The notes beneath the pieces were generated by a model, which was given only the letters and a program-made list of their open reading frames with translations, did no database searches and was not told the origin of the DNA. The translations under genes and the position numbers were made by a program. This document shows positions 61,559 through 64,000 of a stretch of DNA of 64,000 nt, piece by piece. Origin of the DNA: SZUA-36 sp963753105 (lineage in GTDB: Bacteria; Pseudomonadota; Gammaproteobacteria; Xanthomonadales; SZUA-36); assembly GCA_963753105.1 (NCBI GenBank), contig CAVWBD010000002.1, forward strand, positions 62,001 to 126,000. The letters run 5' to 3'. How positions within the stretch are numbered: the stretch's first letter is position 1; each line of letters begins with the position of its first letter.

Positions 61559-64000
61559 TCAGAAGTCCAGGTCCATCCTGACGTCAACGTAGAAATAACG
61601 CCCGTAGTCACGGTGCGCATCAGCGAAGAAACCGTAACTATCATCGGACAACGGCGCGCGTTGGTCAAACAGGTTGTTGATACCAAAACGGAAACGCGTT
61701 TCGGTATTCCACAGGTCAGCGAAGTAGTCAACGTAGCCGTTGTAGGTGGTCATGGATGGGATGACGTACTTCTGACCTTGCTGGATACCCACGCCGGTGT
61801 CGACGAAATCGCTCAGGTAATAGGCCGACAGGCCAGCGCCGACGCGGTCTTTCCTCCACCGCAGGCTGGCACTGTACTTGGTGGTCTGGTTGCCGTTCTG
61901 GCGCAGCAGGTCGCCAAAGCCAGTTGGTGCCGGGAAGCCTTCCGGGAATACGCCGGATTCCGCTGCCTCGATCAACGCCTGCGTCAACGCTCCGGCCTTC
62001 TGCACGTACTTGTCATAGAAACTACCGCGGATGGACAGGTCCCAGGAACCGGACTTGCCATCCTTGCTGTAGAAGATGCCGACGTCGTGGCCTTCGACGA
62101 TACGCGTGTCCAGGTTGGTATACGAGTCATTGACATACTCATACTGTCCAATCGGGCAGATTCCAGCGTAGGTGTAGTACTCGACTTGATCAGGATCGGG
62201 ATCTGAGTATCCCATGACAGGGTTACCGACAAAGCTGCCGCAGGCATTCAGGCCGTTCTCGATATGCAACAAAGTGTCCAACAGCGAGTGGTTGTTCTCG
62301 CCAAACAGGCCGATGGTGTCCTTCTTCTCGATGGCCCAGAAATCAACCGTCAGCATGAAGTTCTCGGTGGGTTCCCACACGAAACCGATCGAGGTGTTGG
62401 TGGATCTCTCGGGCTCCAGTCGTTCGGAGCCCGACGCCCGGCGCTGCACGCTATCGGAGCAGTCAAGCTGGTCGCTGGCTTCCTCGAAACGCGGATCATC
62501 CGGGTCACGGCCCTCGTCCCAAATTTCCTCGGCATAGCGGCACACATAGCTGGTGCGCGAATTGGCACGTACCACCAGGCCCTCAAAGACCGTGATCAGG
62601 TTCGGTGCGCGGAAAGCCTCGGACCAGGATCCGCGGATCAGCAGGGGTTCGAACACGCGCCAGCCGAAAGCCAGCTTGCCAACTGTTGTGTCACCGTAAT
62701 CCGACGCGTCCTCGTACCTGAGCGCTGCCTGCAGGTCGAAGTTATCGAACACCGGAATGGCGAATTCCACGAACGCGGACAATGTATCACGATCACCCCA
62801 ACTGTCTGACGAGGGACTGGAGTTCAGCACGTCGGAGACGTAGGGGTAGGTCTGGCCGTCCGAATGCGTGTAGGTGATCGTACCGTCAATCCTCGGGTCA
62901 CGGTCATCCACGAAGGACTCCTCGCGGTACTCGGCGCCGAACAGGAAGCCGACCGGGCCGGCCGGCAGGTTGAACAACTCGGGGTTGCTGACCTTGAAAT
63001 CGACCATCTTCAGGTCAGTCTCGTTCTTGCGGTATATGTCGATCAGCGCCCGCTCGATGTTACTGCCGTTGGGATAGGCCGGAAAACCGCTGGCAAAAGG
63101 GTTGTAGGCGGCGGGGGTCGGGTCATGCAGCGCCTCCCACATCAGGGTGTTGGAGATGCGGTTGTGGGTAATGTCGGTACGCTTGGCTTCGGACCACACC
63201 AGCGCCGTATCCCAGTCCCAGTCGCCCCAGGTGCCACGGAAACCCTGCAGGAAACGCCAGCTCTTGGCCGTGTTGTCGCCGATCCTCGGGTATTCCACCC
63301 AGCGGTAATAATCCATGACCAAGTCCTTGCCGGCGCAGGTGAATCCGGGGATCAGCCAGTCCGGCAGGCGGTTCGGCGAGCCACAGGGGCCAAACGGGTT
63401 GTAGTAGTTTTCCGCACCCATGACCATCTCGAAGCCGCCGAGCGTGGTGGCCGGGTAGTTGACCCAGTTGGTATCGGCCTGGTAGTAACTCAACTCGGTA
63501 TAGGCCTCGGTGCCGTTTTCGAACTCGTGGTTGATGAACAGGAAAAGATTGTAGCGATCCAAGTCGGACACCAGATCACGGCCAAGCGGCGCGGCGTTGT
63601 AGTCGTAATAAGGCCCACTTGCTACGCCGCCAGAAATTTCATCGCGGTTTATGCCATCCGCGATGCCGCACATCTGGTCATTTATATACCAGGCTCTGGA
63701 ATCCTGGCACGTCGGGTGATCCCACGGGAAGGTCTCGAATTCGCCACTGCCGTCGGTCAGGGGCCGGTACGAACCACTCATGTCGAACTGGCCGTAACCG
63801 GAGTCAACAGTGGTATTCCTGAACGTGGTAATGCTCGTTCTGCCAGTGTCAGGGTCAAATAGCCACGGCGAGTCCTCGGGAAGGCGTAAGCGAAAGTCAG
63901 CAGTTGCCCAGCGCTTGTCATCCTGTGAATTAACCCGGTCGCGGTGGTACAAATCGGCAAACAGGCTGACATTGGTGCGGCCTTCGTTAAAGTCGTGGCC
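61559..64000 (-). CDS. TonB-dependent outer-membrane receptor, N-terminal part outside window
   Basis: An open frame of 813 residues covering most of the beta-barrel; the signal peptide, TonB box and most of the plug are beyond the window edge. Alternating amphipathic strands, FLFGAEYREESFVDDRDPRI, SAFVEFAIPVFDNFDLQAAL, RGSWSEAFRAPNL, TRFRFGINNLFDQRAPLSDD and the terminal aromatic YFYVDVRMDLDF mark this class. Several extracellular-loop cysteines occur in pairs. Substrate is unknown; the large loops rich in Asp, Tyr and Trp recall receptors for oligosaccharides or peptides rather than small siderophores. Confidence 0.92.
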   Translation of the reverse strand, partial: GHDFNEGRTNVSLFADLYHRDRVNSQDDKRWATADFRLRLPEDSPWLFDPDTGRTSITTFRNTTVDSGYGQFDMSGSYRPLTDGSGEFETFPWDHPTCQDSRAWYINDQMCGIADGINRDEISGGVASGPYYDYNAAPLGRDLVSDLDRYNLFLFINHEFENGTEAYTELSYYQADTNWVNYPATTLGGFEMVMGAENYYNPFGPCGSPNRLPDWLIPGFTCAGKDLVMDYYRWVEYPRIGDNTAKSWRFLQGFRGTWGDWDWDTALVWSEAKRTDITHNRISNTLMWEALHDPTPAAYNPFASGFPAYPNGSNIERALIDIYRKNETDLKMVDFKVSNPELFNLPAGPVGFLFGAEYREESFVDDRDPRIDGTITYTHSDGQTYPYVSDVLNSSPSSDSWGDRDTLSAFVEFAIPVFDNFDLQAALRYEDASDYGDTTVGKLAFGWRVFEPLLIRGSWSEAFRAPNLITVFEGLVVRANSRTSYVCRYAEEIWDEGRDPDDPRFEEASDQLDCSDSVQRRASGSERLEPERSTNTSIGFVWEPTENFMLTVDFWAIEKKDTIGLFGENNHSLLDTLLHIENGLNACGSFVGNPVMGYSDPDPDQVEYYTYAGICPIGQYEYVNDSYTNLDTRIVEGHDVGIFYSKDGKSGSWDLSIRGSFYDKYVQKAGALTQALIEAAESGVFPEGFPAPTGFGDLLRQNGNQTTKYSASLRWRKDRVGAGLSAYYLSDFVDTGVGIQQGQKYVIPSMTTYNGYVDYFADLWNTETRFRFGINNLFDQRAPLSDDSYGFFADAHRDYGRYFYVDVRMDLDF

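Noticed and set aside
62864..63862. A 332-codon plus-strand frame opposite the TonB receptor gene
   Set aside because: It mirrors the codon pattern of the receptor, and its composition (repeated Val/Gly/Arg) is not protein-like.

Overview
The window looks like a chromosome fragment of a free-living, aerobically respiring gammaproteobacterium, probably an uncultured one. The evidence is gene order: miaB-phoH-ybeY-corC, rlmE-ftsH-folP-glmM with divergent yhbY, surE-pcm-yqaA-nlpD-rpoS, petABC-sspA-sspB and purE-purK are all classic gammaproteobacterial blocks. A cytochrome bc1 complex, a DegS/AlgW-type protease, molybdenum cofactor genes and a large TonB-dependent receptor fit this. I cannot name a genus.

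Layout. 1-4508: RNA and ribosome maturation genes (minus strand). 4860-7951: a sirtuin and the tdh-kbl threonine degradation pair. 8069-13920: glmM, folP, ftsH, rlmE, yhbY. 13917-18225: rpoS region. 18429-24466: Smr protein, SspAB, bc1 complex, periplasmic protease. About 24470-29104: a small chromosomal integron with an integrase (plus strand) and four cassettes reading away from it, three with clear attC sites: a zinc-ribbon DUF2007 protein, a DUF1254/DUF1214 protein, a BrnT/BrnA toxin-antitoxin pair and a small secreted protein. 29061-34229: mrp/apbC, metG, an RnfB-like ferredoxin and nth. 34392-37273: an HvfABC-type RiPP operon (Cys-rich EGxCG precursor, DUF692/MNIO enzyme, DUF2063 partner, DoxX protein) behind candidate operators and a terminator-like hairpin. 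37283-43278: TraB/GumN protein, RNase T, a repeat-rich gap, and purE-purK with an orphan hyuB. 43302-52449: envelope and stress proteins, D-2-hydroxyglutarate dehydrogenase-like enzyme, CotH-like protein, phosphatase, DUF4956 protein, SerA. 52657-55882: a polyamine operon (arginine decarboxylase, agmatinase, deoxyhypusine-synthase-like enzyme). 55893-64000: homocysteine methyltransferase, moeA-moaB-mobA, ferredoxin, gamma-glutamyltranspeptidase and a truncated TonB receptor.

Two systems stand out. The hvf-like operon should make a secreted peptide whose eight cysteines all lie in EGKCG-type motifs; related systems turn such cysteines into copper-binding heterocycles. The integron is coherent: the 5' end of each of its first three cassettes mirrors the outer core of that cassette's own attC.

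The window carries several families of dispersed hairpin repeats: a MITE-like family (three copies), a second family (three copies) whose outer arms differ between copies yet stay self-complementary, GGGGTCA palindromes, and a 34-bp tandem array.

About twenty single-base frameshifts interrupt otherwise well conserved genes, including normally essential ones (ftsH, petB, folP). I read most of them as residual assembly errors and annotate those genes over their full span.
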